Source: CABMGO01 sp964408125
GTDB lineage: Archaea; Nanobdellota; Nanobdellia; Pacearchaeales; GW2011-AR1
DNA length: 28,633 nt
Direction: 5' to 3'
Assembly (NCBI GenBank): GCA_964408125.1
Contig: CAYOYC010000008.1
Coordinates: forward strand, 1 to 28,633
The notes under the pieces are model-generated. The model did no database searches. It worked only from the letters and a program-made list of their open reading frames with translations, and was not told where the DNA came from. This document shows, piece by piece, positions 13,767-21,782 of this stretch. Position 1 is the first letter of the stretch; the number at the start of each line of letters is the position of its first letter. The position numbers and the translations under genes are program-made.

Positions 13767-14609
13767 ATGGAAAAGTCAATTAAAGAGTTGTTGAATTTTG
13801 GGATAATCGTAATTGACAAACCAACAGGACCAACCTCATTTTCAATCTCAGATTATGTAAGAAGAAAGCTAGGATTGAACAAAACTTCCCATTTTGGGAC
13901 CTTAGATCCACAAGTAACAGGAGTCCTCCCAGTTGCGTTGGGAAGGGCTTGCAAGCTAACAGGAACCTTTCTGGGCCACGATAAGACCTATGTCGGAATA
14001 ATGCACACCCACAAAGAGCAGGATATAAAAGAGCTTCAAAAAATAATAAATGAAAACTTTTTAGGGACTATTAAACAAACACCACCCAAAAAATCCAGAG
14101 TAAAAAGGCAAGAAAGGGAAAGAGACATTATCAGATTTGAACTCTTAGAATTTAGCGAAAGTAAAAAAGACTTTTTATTTGTTTCAGAAGTTCAGGGTGG
14201 AACATATATTAGAAAACTTTGTTCTGATTTAGGTGAAAAAATAGGCGGAGCCCATATGTTAGAACTAAGAAGAACTCAGGCTGGTATATTTGTAGAGGAA
14301 CAGGCCATCAAATTATACGATTTTGACAAAGCGGTGGAAGAGTATGAAAAAGGAGAGGTAAAATCCCTTACGAAAATGATTACTCCGGCTGAGAAAGCAA
14401 TAAAACAAGTTCTGAAATGTTACGAGGCCAAGCCAGAAGTAGTTTGCAAGCTCAAAACCGGAAAACCTATCTTTAGAGACGATCTAGAAGGGGTATCTCC
14501 GCAAGAGAAAGAATTTGCAGTTTTTTGTAAGGGTTCTTTTATAGGATTATACAAACTAACAAATGAGTCAATAGAAATTCTTGCACGTCCTACTTTCGTT
14601 TTTAATTGA
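13767..14609 (+). CDS. cbf5: Pseudouridine synthase Cbf5/TruB (H/ACA RNP catalytic subunit)
   Basis: Converts uridine to pseudouridine in rRNA (guided by H/ACA RNAs) and at tRNA position 55. The catalytic aspartate is D47 in FGTLDPQVTG. The N terminus has IVIDKPTGPTS, the middle HDKTYVGIMHTH and the conserved QGGTYIRKLCSDLG, and a C-terminal PUA domain runs from about 205 to 278 (VVCKLKTGKPI, FIGLYKL). At 280 residues it is compact; typical archaeal Cbf5 is about 330, so loops or the N-terminal extension are trimmed. It is followed 62 nt later by mcm, which has its own promoter. Confidence 0.92.
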   Translation: MEKSIKELLNFGIIVIDKPTGPTSFSISDYVRRKLGLNKTSHFGTLDPQVTGVLPVALGRACKLTGTFLGHDKTYVGIMHTHKEQDIKELQKIINENFLGTIKQTPPKKSRVKRQERERDIIRFELLEFSESKKDFLFVSEVQGGTYIRKLCSDLGEKIGGAHMLELRRTQAGIFVEEQAIKLYDFDKAVEEYEKGEVKSLTKMITPAEKAIKQVLKCYEAKPEVVCKLKTGKPIFRDDLEGVSPQEKEFAVFCKGSFIGLYKLTNESIEILARPTFVFN

Positions 14610-14642
14610 ACATTGCCATATATACATCCAAATATCTATAAT

Positions 14643-14650
14643 TTTATAAA
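14643..14650 (+). promoter_or_regulatory. TATA box of mcm
   Basis: TTTATAAA centred 25.5 nt before the ATG at 14672. It also selects this ATG over one four bases upstream. Confidence 0.65.
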
Positions 14651-14671
14651 AGCAATCTGTTTCTGATATGC

Positions 14672-16738
14672 ATGGCAGAAGAGTATGATGAGATAGAGGA
14701 AGATGATGAAGTAATGTCTAAAGGCAAGCCAGAGGCATTCAATCAAGAAGATTTGATTATGGAGGCTAAAAACTTCTTTAATACTCAGAAGAAGGCATTG
14801 GGGATAACCGCAAAACAGGGCGACAAGGTTGTTAAGCTGAATTTTGACGAACTTTCAGAGCAATCTCCAGAATTAGCAGAAAGATTAATTACAAAACCAG
14901 ATGAAACAGTAGCTATTCTCGAATTGGCGTTACACGAAACGGGGATAGTCCCAGACGCAAAAGTTAGATTAATTAGTTTATCAGCTTCTCAATTTTTAAG
15001 AATTAGAAATATCAGAGCAAAAAATCTTAACATGATGATTTCCATTGAAGGAATAGTAAGACAAGCTTCTGAAGTTAGACCAAGAGTTACAAACGCAAAA
15101 TTCGAATGTCCAGCCTGCGGTACAATTTTATCTGTTTTACAGATTGATGAGAAATTTAGAGAACCATCAAGGTGTTCTTGTGGCAGACGTGGCGGATTTA
15201 AAGAATTAGACAAAGAAATGGTTGATGCTCAGAGACTTGTATTGGAAGAATCTCCTGATGCTCTATCCGGAGGAGAGCAGCCAAAAAGAATGACTGTTTT
15301 TCTTAAAGAGGATTTGGTAGAACCAAAAATGGAAGAAAAAACAACTCCGGGATGTAAAGTAAATATTATCGGAGTATTAAAAGAAGTTCCATTACCAGCA
15401 AAAACTGGTGGTATTCTTACTAGATTCGATTTAGCAATAGAAGCAAATAATATAATTCCCATGGAAGAGAGTTTCGATGATATAAATATTTTAGAAGAAG
15501 ACGAAGATATGATTAAAGATCTTGCATCTGAATCAAATATTCTAGAAAAACTTTCAGCAAGTGTTGCCCCATCCGTTTGGGGATATCCAGAAATCAAACA
15601 GGCGTTAGTATTACAATTATTCGGAGGAGTTCAAAAATCTCGTTCAGATGGAACGAAAACAAGAGGAGACTTACACGTTTTGTTAGTTGGTGATCCCGGT
15701 GTAGCTAAATCCGTTATGTTAAAATTTATCTCAGGAATTGCTCCAAAAGGTAGATATGTTTCTGGTAAATCTACTAGCGGTGCAGGCCTCACAGCGACGG
15801 TAGTGAAAGATGAATTTCTTAGAGGCTGGGCATTAGAAGCTGGAGCAATGGTTTTATCAAATAAGGGTTTAGTTTGTATTGACGAGTTAGAAAAAATGGA
15901 CGAGAATGATAGATCAACAATGCATGAGGCGATGGAGCAGCAAACGGTTACAATTTCTAAAGCAAATGTTCAGGCGTCATTAAGAGCCCAAACTTCAGTT
16001 CTCGCAGCAGCGAATCCAAAATTCGGTAGATTTGATCCTCATGAAATGATTGCAAAGCAGGTTAATTTAGCTCCATCGTTATTAAACAGGTTTGATGTTT
16101 TATTTATTCTAAGAGATCTCCCAAATAAAATCAGGGATGAAAGCATCGCAGCTCACGTTCTTAACGAGAATAGAGATACAGTTCACGAGGGGACCATTAG
16201 TAAAGAATTATTAAGAAAATATATAGCCTATGCAAGACAACACTGCCATCCGTTACTAACAGATGAGGCGATAAGAAAAATTAAAAACTTCTACGTGCAA
16301 TTAAGAAATCAGCCATCCATGACTGCAGATACTATAAAACCGATTCCGATTTCTGCAAGACAGTTAGAGGCTTTAATCAGATTAGCAGAAGCAACTTCAA
16401 AAGCTAGACTTGGGAAATCCGTAACAGAAGACGACGCACAAAAAGCAATTAATTTGATGAAATTCTATATGATGCAAGTCGGCTACGACGAAGAAACCAA
16501 GAGTTTTGATATTGACAAAATATCTGGAAACCCAGCATCTAAAAGAAATAAGATATTTGTAGTAAAAGAAATTGTAGAAGATTTAGAATCTAGACTGGGG
16601 AAGTTAATCCCAATGGAAGAAGTCGAAAAAGCCGCAGATGGAAAACTGAAAAAAGACGAACTAGAAGAAGCAATAGATAAGTTGGTTAGGGCAGGAGATT
16701 TATTTAGGCCAAGAAAAGGATACGTCCAAAGGATGTAA
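14672..16738 (+). CDS. mcm: Replicative helicase MCM
   Basis: ATP-driven 3'-5' DNA helicase of the archaeal replisome, working as a hexamer. In the 688 residues, an acidic N-terminal stretch (1-15) precedes the MCM N-domain with a zinc site C146-x2-C149 and C168-x-C170. The AAA+ core has Walker A GDPGVAKS (340-347), Walker B VCIDELEK (D404, E405), sensor 1 AAANPKFG and the arginine finger in LLNRFD (R473). A C-terminal winged helix lies at about 630-688. There is no intein and the length is normal. RPA-like genes lie just downstream, a reasonable replication neighbourhood. Confidence 0.97.
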   Translation: MAEEYDEIEEDDEVMSKGKPEAFNQEDLIMEAKNFFNTQKKALGITAKQGDKVVKLNFDELSEQSPELAERLITKPDETVAILELALHETGIVPDAKVRLISLSASQFLRIRNIRAKNLNMMISIEGIVRQASEVRPRVTNAKFECPACGTILSVLQIDEKFREPSRCSCGRRGGFKELDKEMVDAQRLVLEESPDALSGGEQPKRMTVFLKEDLVEPKMEEKTTPGCKVNIIGVLKEVPLPAKTGGILTRFDLAIEANNIIPMEESFDDINILEEDEDMIKDLASESNILEKLSASVAPSVWGYPEIKQALVLQLFGGVQKSRSDGTKTRGDLHVLLVGDPGVAKSVMLKFISGIAPKGRYVSGKSTSGAGLTATVVKDEFLRGWALEAGAMVLSNKGLVCIDELEKMDENDRSTMHEAMEQQTVTISKANVQASLRAQTSVLAAANPKFGRFDPHEMIAKQVNLAPSLLNRFDVLFILRDLPNKIRDESIAAHVLNENRDTVHEGTISKELLRKYIAYARQHCHPLLTDEAIRKIKNFYVQLRNQPSMTADTIKPIPISARQLEALIRLAEATSKARLGKSVTEDDAQKAINLMKFYMMQVGYDEETKSFDIDKISGNPASKRNKIFVVKEIVEDLESRLGKLIPMEEVEKAADGKLKKDELEEAIDKLVRAGDLFRPRKGYVQRM

Positions 16739-16754
16739 ATATATAACCGAAATT

Positions 16755-16762
16755 CTTAAAAA
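16755..16762 (+). promoter_or_regulatory. TATA box of the split nucleotidyltransferase-like gene
   Basis: CTTAAAAA centred 25.5 nt before the ATG at 16784. A second AT octamer (TTTTTAAA, 16767-16774) is too close to the start to serve it. Confidence 0.5.
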
Positions 16763-16783
16763 TGCATTTTTAAAGGGATAAAT

Positions 16784-17035
16784 ATGGAACTAGATGATTT
16801 ATTTAGAGCAAAGATTGAAAGTAATCCAGAATACTTAGAAGTAGCAAATATAGTAAGAGAAAGCACTACGGGAAATGTATGGATGGTAGGAAAGACGGTC
16901 CTTAGAGCACTTGCAAGTCAAGCGACTGACCCACTAGAACAAATAGATCCAGAGTTAAATTTTGTTACAGATACGGAAGGATATGCCACAAGTATTTCAG
17001 AAGATTGGGACGTGATAAGAACAGAAAGAGGATGA
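16784..17035 (+). CDS. N-terminal fragment of the split nucleotidyltransferase-like gene
   Basis: 83 residues ending at the in-frame UGA. It contains GNVWMVGKTVLRALASQATD and a strand ending in ELNFVTD, the start of an NTase-like fold without a complete active site. It has a leaderless promoter and a good start, so this fragment at least should be made. By itself it lacks the second half of the fold. Confidence 0.5.
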   Translation: MELDDLFRAKIESNPEYLEVANIVRESTTGNVWMVGKTVLRALASQATDPLEQIDPELNFVTDTEGYATSISEDWDVIRTERG

Positions 17036-17083
17036 GCACTCTTAAATGAGGATAGAAGTGCCGTACTATCACCATTTAGTTTA

Positions 17084-17380
17084 ATGTATTTAATCAGGAA
17101 GAGACAATTGACAGCAACACTAGATAATTATTTTTCAGGAGTTCCACTCACAGTCCATGCTGTAGCATACGATATAAGGAATAATCGGCTTGTTGGAGAT
17201 ATGGGGTTAGATGCGATAAGGCAAAGAGTAATTTCTGTAAACGATATTCATTCCGCAAGATATTCAGCTAGGAAAAAAGAAATGTCCCTGGAAAAATACA
17301 TAAAAAGTAAGGCAGAAGAACTCGGATTCAGACCGATCTATCCATCATATCTATTTTCTAAACAACATAAATCTTTATAA
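17084..17380 (+). CDS. C-terminal fragment of the split nucleotidyltransferase-like gene
   Basis: 98 residues beginning at the first ATG after the UGA. The frame is open back to the UGA, so the true protein may begin earlier by readthrough. Recognisable pieces are TLDNYFSGVPLTVHAVAYD, VGDMGLDAIRQR and a basic C terminus with GFRPIYP. A CTTAAATG at 17040-17047 is TATA-like and could give a short-leader transcript starting near 17069, which would make it an independent gene. Its stop codon lies inside the TATA box of the next gene. Confidence 0.45.
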   Translation: MYLIRKRQLTATLDNYFSGVPLTVHAVAYDIRNNRLVGDMGLDAIRQRVISVNDIHSARYSARKKEMSLEKYIKSKAEELGFRPIYPSYLFSKQHKSL

Positions 17381-17381
17381 A
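17374..17381 (+). promoter_or_regulatory. TATA box of the RPA-like gene
   Basis: TTTATAAA centred 25.5 nt before the ATG at 17403. It overlaps the stop codon of the preceding frame. Confidence 0.6.
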
Positions 17382-17402
17382 ACTAAAATTTCTGCATAGT
17401 TT

Positions 17403-18026
17403 ATGCCAGAGTTATTGGATAACGAACAAAGAAAGAGGAACGTCGCTTACAAATTAAGAATAGGCGATATCTTAAAATCCAAACCAGTTACGAATGAAGG
17501 ACGGTTAATGTTTTTAGAATTTGGTGATAAGAAACTAGTTAGAGTTAATTTAATTGCGAACGCAGTTGATAAGTATATGAATGACGGTGAAAAAAAATAT
17601 GCTACTATTACCGTAGATGATGCCTCTGGCCAGATGAAGCTTAAGACTTTTGGAGAAGACATTGATATCGTAAAAGATATCACGCAAGGAGACACTCTCC
17701 AGGTTATAGGAATCGTGAGAGAATACAATAGTGAATTATATATAAATCCAGAAATAGTAAAAAAAGTTGATCCGAAATGGCTTTTAGTTAGGAAATTAGA
17801 AATTCAAAATTCACACAAAGATATACCATTATCACAGAATGCGTCTATTCGTGAAATTATTTTAGATAAAATAAAAAAAGCAGATGCAACTGGTGGAGTA
17901 GACAAAGAACAACTTATATTAGACACCCAAGCTGCCCCAGATGCAATTAATTCAGAAATCAAACACCTTTTAGAAGAAGGAATGATATATGAACCCAGAC
18001 CTGGAATTTTGAGATATTTAGGCTAA
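17403..18026 (+). CDS. RPA-family single-stranded DNA-binding protein (RPA32-like)
   Basis: Probable ssDNA-binding subunit of the archaeal RPA complex. The 207 residues divide into an OB fold at about 18-125 (RLMFLEFGDKK, YATITVDDASGQMKLKTFG, DTLQVIGIVREYNSELYINPEI) and a C-terminal winged helix at about 145-205 (REIILDKIKKADA, KHLLEEGMIYEPRPGILRYL) like RPA32-C. The large RPA subunit is not adjacent. The gene stands alone with its own leaderless promoter, downstream of mcm. Its stop overlaps the convergent small gene by 4 nt. Confidence 0.85.
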   Translation: MPELLDNEQRKRNVAYKLRIGDILKSKPVTNEGRLMFLEFGDKKLVRVNLIANAVDKYMNDGEKKYATITVDDASGQMKLKTFGEDIDIVKDITQGDTLQVIGIVREYNSELYINPEIVKKVDPKWLLVRKLEIQNSHKDIPLSQNASIREIILDKIKKADATGGVDKEQLILDTQAAPDAINSEIKHLLEEGMIYEPRPGILRYLG

Positions 18027-18313
18027 GCAGTCGCACTCCACCTATAATTTCTAGTACTGAAGATAACTCTACTTGTTCTTTTTGGAGACTCCTTCCATAT
18101 TTCATCAGATAATGATACAATGATTTCCGTATTTTTTTTAGAGCGACCAAGACAATAATCTGGAAAATCCCTCTTTAAATCTGTTAATGTACGATAAATT
18201 TTAAATCTATTGTCAAACCCATTTCTACCAGAAATAACAGCATAGCCGTCTGGGTGGTTACTAAGAATTCTAGATTTATAATATTCCCAATAGTCACGAG
18301 CACTCTCAAGCAT
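18023..18313 (-). CDS. Small hypothetical protein
   Basis: 96 residues, not recognised. The first 40 residues are aromatic and Arg-rich (YWEYYKSRI, NGFDNRF), followed by SKKNTEIIVSLSDEIW and an Arg/Thr-rich end (KRTSRVIFSTRNYRW). There is no signal or membrane segment. It overlaps the RPA-like stop tail-to-tail by 4 nt. A weak TTTTGAAT lies at the standard distance upstream, so the promoter is doubtful. The open frame and plausible composition favour a real gene, but a shadow cannot be excluded. Confidence 0.5.
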   Translation of the reverse strand: MLESARDYWEYYKSRILSNHPDGYAVISGRNGFDNRFKIYRTLTDLKRDFPDYCLGRSKKNTEIIVSLSDEIWKESPKRTSRVIFSTRNYRWSATA

Positions 18314-18372
18314 TCTTTATCTAGAAAATCCTCCATTCAAAAATCTCAAAAATATAAAAGTTCTTCCCTCAA

Positions 18373-19230
18373 TCATTCTTTATCCAATCTTTCTCTTTCT
18401 TGTCTTAATTTTTTTAAATCAGCTAAATCATTTAATGTAATATTATTTAGATTCTCTCTATTTGAGAAGTCAAACTTGTCAGACTCAATCTCATTTGCTA
18501 ATTGTTCATATTTTTTTCTTTTTTCTTCAGCTTTCTGTTTTACTATTTCATTAACGTCTATAGTGTCATGTTTTGTTTCAGTATCCGAATCATAATAATC
18601 CACACCTTCTTCTTTTGATTTATTAACCAAAAACATGTGCTTTTTCATTTTTTCTTTTACGAAATTCAATATATTTTTCTCTTTACTTTTTTGTTCCTCA
18701 ATTTTTTTAGCCACAGCAGGAATAATGTTTATTTCTTTTTTAGGTATTTTTAATATCTTAACATCTAATATCCTTTCAACAGCTAACGCAACCGCCTGAA
18801 ATCCGCCAAACAACTGTCCAGATTCTAGTGCCTCATAAGATTTAACTTCTACACCAGCTAGTTCAGCAACTTTAGATACAGTTAATTTCGCATGTCTTCT
18901 CGCTTGCTTTAAGATCCAGTCATAATTTGACACCAAATCACCATGTTCTTGTTTTAAAGTAGGCACTCTAAGTTTAGCCAAGTTTTTATGAACGATTAAT
19001 TGATCCTTAACGACTGGCTGATTTCTAGGAGATGATAATTTTTCCATAACCTCTCTAACGCTTCTTCTTTTATCAGCCTGTTCCAACTGCTCTAGGTTTG
19101 GTTTTTTTATCAAAGTCACGTCATCTCGTGTAGCACAAGGATAGCAAACTTTTCTTATTCCACTATTGCTAATACCTTCAAATAAAGCGACTTCTTCTTC
19201 TGGTTTACCGCATACGAAACACTTTCCCAT
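18373..19230 (-). CDS. Multiprotein bridging factor aMBF1-like, with long C-terminal extension
   Basis: Archaeal MBF1-type transcription/translation-associated protein. With the ATG at 19230 it has an N-terminal zinc ribbon (C4-x2-C7 and C29-x2-C32), a linker, and a Cro-type HTH at about 105-160 (NYDWILKQARRHAKLTVSKV, GVEVKSYEALESGQ). Normal archaeal MBF1 ends near residue 160. Here about 125 more residues follow, highly charged with likely coiled coil (KEKMKKHM, KQKAEEKRKKYEQLANEIES). The TTG used by a longer frame is unlikely because the TATA box sits 25.5 nt before the ATG. Confidence 0.8.
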   Translation of the reverse strand: MGKCFVCGKPEEEVALFEGISNSGIRKVCYPCATRDDVTLIKKPNLEQLEQADKRRSVREVMEKLSSPRNQPVVKDQLIVHKNLAKLRVPTLKQEHGDLVSNYDWILKQARRHAKLTVSKVAELAGVEVKSYEALESGQLFGGFQAVALAVERILDVKILKIPKKEINIIPAVAKKIEEQKSKEKNILNFVKEKMKKHMFLVNKSKEEGVDYYDSDTETKHDTIDVNEIVKQKAEEKRKKYEQLANEIESDKFDFSNRENLNNITLNDLADLKKLRQERERLDKE

Positions 19231-19251
19231 GCAAAACAAATCCGCACTGTC

Positions 19252-19259
19252 TTTTTAAG
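19252..19259 (-). promoter_or_regulatory. TATA box of the aMBF1-like gene
   Basis: CTTAAAAA on the minus strand, centred 25.5 nt before the ATG at 19230. Confidence 0.55.
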
Positions 19260-19296
19260 GATTTATGTATTAAAATATAGTTTTCAAAAAATAGAT

Positions 19297-19962
19297 TTAT
19301 CTGTCTATTTCAAAATATTCCCTAATTTTGCTGATATCAGAATAAAAAAATACATCTTTTTCATCAACAATTAAAGCAACACTATTGCTATTTAGATTAT
19401 ATTTTGAGATCAAACCATCTAACTCCGGAATATCTAAGTTTTTAGCAATAGGTATAAGTATGATTTCACTTTCGGCACTGCTTTTTATTTGGTAAGTCAA
19501 TCCTTCTATTACTTTCTGTTTTGCAATTTCGTTATTGGTTTCGGCCGGATAATCATATAAATAAACAAGCGTGCTAAAGACTTTCTTTCCACATCTATTT
19601 TTGATTTCAATACTATTAATCCAATAGGATGTTCTTAGCAAGTCAAACTTTCTATGCTCCCGAATCATTTGTGACTTAGTAAAAATCGCCGAAGATTCAT
19701 ATTCTGCAAAAATAAGTGCTTGTTCATAAATTTTATTTCCTATTTCAAAATTTTTTTCAGACAACTCTTCACACGTAAACCTACCGAGATTTTTTATATT
19801 TAATTGTTCCTTTAACTCCAACAAGTCTTTTTCTGTTTCATAATACGAAGAACGCAGATATTCATTTCTAGCTTGTTCTATTCCCAAACCAATTAAAAAA
19901 CCAATAACAAATAAAGCACAAGTAATCAATAAAGCTTCTAAGAAATAATATCTATATCTCAT
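19297..19962 (-). CDS. Membrane-anchored protein with thioredoxin-like fold lacking CxxC
   Basis: 221 residues with one N-terminal transmembrane helix (about 6-28, LEALLITCALFVIGFLIGLG), so the rest probably faces outside. A coiled-coil-prone stretch follows, then a C-terminal domain whose strand-helix order (VYLYDYPAE, EIILIPIAKNLDIPELDGLI, VALIVDEKDVFF) resembles thioredoxin-like proteins of DPANN genomes, but the redox CxxC is absent. C73 and C132 could form a disulfide. The ATG at 19962 overlaps the glycosyltransferase stop (ATGA) and has AGGAGG at 19975-19980, so I prefer it to a TTG at 19989. It is the third gene of the scpB operon. Confidence 0.65.
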   Translation of the reverse strand: MRYRYYFLEALLITCALFVIGFLIGLGIEQARNEYLRSSYYETEKDLLELKEQLNIKNLGRFTCEELSEKNFEIGNKIYEQALIFAEYESSAIFTKSQMIREHRKFDLLRTSYWINSIEIKNRCGKKVFSTLVYLYDYPAETNNEIAKQKVIEGLTYQIKSSAESEIILIPIAKNLDIPELDGLISKYNLNSNSVALIVDEKDVFFYSDISKIREYFEIDR

Positions 19963-21182
19963 CTCCAACGCGTCCCTCCTTTCGCCCAATTATAAACAGA
20001 TTTTATTATCATAAACGGATAGATTATCAAGTATAACGTCATGTAAACAACTATTTCCCAGAGCTTTTCTTTTTTGAATAAACTTTCTTTCATTGTATAT
20101 AAAACAAAAATTGTGAAAACTAAAAACATTACAAAAAGCACAATTCCAAAATAATTTAATACGCTTGGCGTTATGTTTAAGTCTACGCTTTCAATTATAG
20201 GTATACTAGAATTTATTTTATATAATGCGATACTTATTCTTTGTATAATTTTTGATAAAAATAAATAAAGAAAAATACCAACTCCAATAATTCCTATGCT
20301 TAAACCAAAGGCAAAAAAGGGAACAACGAATAGTCCGAACATCCCATGTTTAAACATATATCTAAAATATTTTTTCAATACCTGAAAGCCACCTACTGTC
20401 CATCTTACTCTTTGTATCCACCACGCCCTGAATTTATTTGGCACATTAGTTGTAACGTTTGCAGCCAAACACATTCTTACTTTCCATCCATTTTTCAGAA
20501 TATGCCAAGTAGATTCTATATCTTCAGTCATATTCGCAGGATCAAAGCCCCCTATTTCTAAAAATGCAGTTTTTCTATATATAGACAACGAACCAGGGGC
20601 AACATATATAGAATCTATATATTCCAACAATTTTCTTGTGAATGCAATTACCTTATATTCTATGGTCTGAAGTCTTTCTAATAGATTATTTCTATTTAAC
20701 GGGGTGCATGTTGCAGTAACCACGCCAATCTTCTCATCATCGAAAAACCCCATCATTTTACTAAAAGCATCTTTATGCGGATAGCTATCTGCGTCTATAA
20801 TTGCAATGAAATCTCCTTTTACGAATTTTAAGGCATAATTTAAACTATTTGCTTTCCCAGAATTTTTTTTATCTAAAACAATTAAGTTCTTATATTTCTT
20901 TTGCAATTCTTTTGCAATTCTTAAAGTATTATCACAACTTCCATCGTTTATAACAATAACTTCTAAAAGATTTTTATAGTCTGTATTAAAGACGTGTTGA
21001 ATAGTTTCTTTTATCGTTCGTTCTTCATTATATGCAGGTATCAGAACACTCAACGAATATTTTCCATTCAATTTTGGCACATGAAACATTTTTCTTCTGT
21101 TATGTACAAATAGCAATAACGAAAGTATTAAGAAAAATAAGGAAACAAACATATAAAAAAAATAAATCAATTCAATCGTCAT
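19959..21182 (-). CDS. Family 2 membrane glycosyltransferase
   Basis: Probable processive polysaccharide synthase of the PgaC/IcaA/cellulose-synthase type at the cytoplasmic membrane, using a nucleotide sugar donor. The N-terminal membrane helix (about 5-27) is followed by the GT-A domain with LIPAYNEE, NDG of INDGSCDNT, DAD of IIDADSYP, TED of MTEDIEST and QxxRW (QRVRW). The C-terminal part has three or so further membrane helices. The 407 residues are normal. The ATG overlaps the scpB stop. Substrate and product (surface glycan or exopolysaccharide) cannot be read from the sequence. Confidence 0.88.
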   Translation of the reverse strand: MTIELIYFFYMFVSLFFLILSLLLFVHNRRKMFHVPKLNGKYSLSVLIPAYNEERTIKETIQHVFNTDYKNLLEVIVINDGSCDNTLRIAKELQKKYKNLIVLDKKNSGKANSLNYALKFVKGDFIAIIDADSYPHKDAFSKMMGFFDDEKIGVVTATCTPLNRNNLLERLQTIEYKVIAFTRKLLEYIDSIYVAPGSLSIYRKTAFLEIGGFDPANMTEDIESTWHILKNGWKVRMCLAANVTTNVPNKFRAWWIQRVRWTVGGFQVLKKYFRYMFKHGMFGLFVVPFFAFGLSIGIIGVGIFLYLFLSKIIQRISIALYKINSSIPIIESVDLNITPSVLNYFGIVLFVMFLVFTIFVLYTMKESLFKKEKLWEIVVYMTLYLIIYPFMIIKSVYNWAKGGTRWR

Positions 21183-21748
21183 TCTTCTTCACCTTCCACA
21201 TCTTCTTTCAAAATATTTTTTTTCTGTACATTAAAATATTCATAAAATTCTTCCGTTAACATCAAGTCATTTGTATGTCCCGCTTTTTTCGATTGTAATA
21301 ATCCTAGCTCGATAAATTTTGCAACATGGTCGTACGCCTTATTTCCACGAATTTTAATAACAACCGATTGTTTGATAGGCTGTTTATACGCAATAACCGC
21401 CAAGGTTTCTTGTTCGGCTTTCGTAAATTCTGTGCTACCTGTAGCTAGTTTATTTACCATATAAGTATATTTTTCAGCAACGTCCATCTTCCAGGAATTG
21501 TTTCTATTTACCAAAACTATTGCGCCCTTGGAATATTTTCTTTCTAATTTTATTAAAACTTCCTTTAACGTTATTGGATTGATGTCAGTCAACATGATTA
21601 AATCCTGTATATTTAAAAAACGCCCTGCAATAAATAAAGCTGCTTCTATCTTTTCCTCATTTTCTCTTTCTCTATCTTCAAAAACATTGTCTAACTGCTC
21701 AGCAGTTTCGTGAGTAATCACAGACTCTTTCCTAACAATTTCTTCCAT
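21179..21748 (-). CDS. scpB: Segregation and condensation protein B (ScpB)
   Basis: Winged-helix kleisin partner that helps SMC-ScpA organise chromosomes. Key segments are KIEAALFIAGRFLNIQDL, NRNNSWKMDVAEKYTYMV, EFTKAEQETLAVIAYKQPIKQSVV with the family's IAYxQP, and IRGNKAYDHVAKFIELGLL. A charged N-terminal extension (1-28) and a short acidic tail flank the two winged helices. The 189 residues are normal. scpA and smc are not adjacent. It heads an overlapping operon with a glycosyltransferase and a membrane-anchored protein, an arrangement with no obvious functional logic. Confidence 0.9.
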   Translation of the reverse strand: MEEIVRKESVITHETAEQLDNVFEDRERENEEKIEAALFIAGRFLNIQDLIMLTDINPITLKEVLIKLERKYSKGAIVLVNRNNSWKMDVAEKYTYMVNKLATGSTEFTKAEQETLAVIAYKQPIKQSVVIKIRGNKAYDHVAKFIELGLLQSKKAGHTNDLMLTEEFYEYFNVQKKNILKEDVEGEEE

Positions 21749-21769
21749 AATTTAGATAAGAAAATACCA

Positions 21770-21777
21770 TTTAATAA
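21770..21777 (-). promoter_or_regulatory. TATA box of the scpB operon
   Basis: TTATTAAA on the minus strand, centred 25.5 nt before the scpB ATG at 21748. Confidence 0.55.
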
Positions 21778-21782
21778 GCTTT

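Larger units (their letters stand above)
16784..17380 (+). pseudogene. Nucleotidyltransferase-like gene interrupted by one in-frame UGA
   Basis: Two open segments, 16784-17035 and 17084-17380, lie in the same frame, separated only by the UGA at 17033-17035. The 48 nt between that stop and the next ATG contain no other stop and read through as sensible protein (ALLNEDRSAVLSPF). Upstream part: VWMVGKTVLRAL then LNFVTD, like the VGG..R and acidic strand of a nucleotidyltransferase fold. Downstream part: ATLDNYFSGVPLTV, HAVAYD, VGDMGLDA. Joined, they give about 198 residues resembling archaeal hypothetical proteins I recall as single polypeptides. Options are a nonsense mutation, stop readthrough, two interacting half-proteins, or a sequencing error. 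Confidence 0.6.

Noticed and set aside
17033..17035. UGA as a reassigned sense codon
   Set aside because: Several genes end in UGA with the next ATG overlapping (2992, 4991, 5566, 10894), so UGA functions as a stop in this genome. Selenocysteine was also considered, but no SECIS-like hairpin was evident by eye.
18254..18595. Plus-strand Ser/Phe-rich frame
   Set aside because: Shadow opposite the charged tail of the aMBF1-like gene, with low-complexity composition and no promoter.
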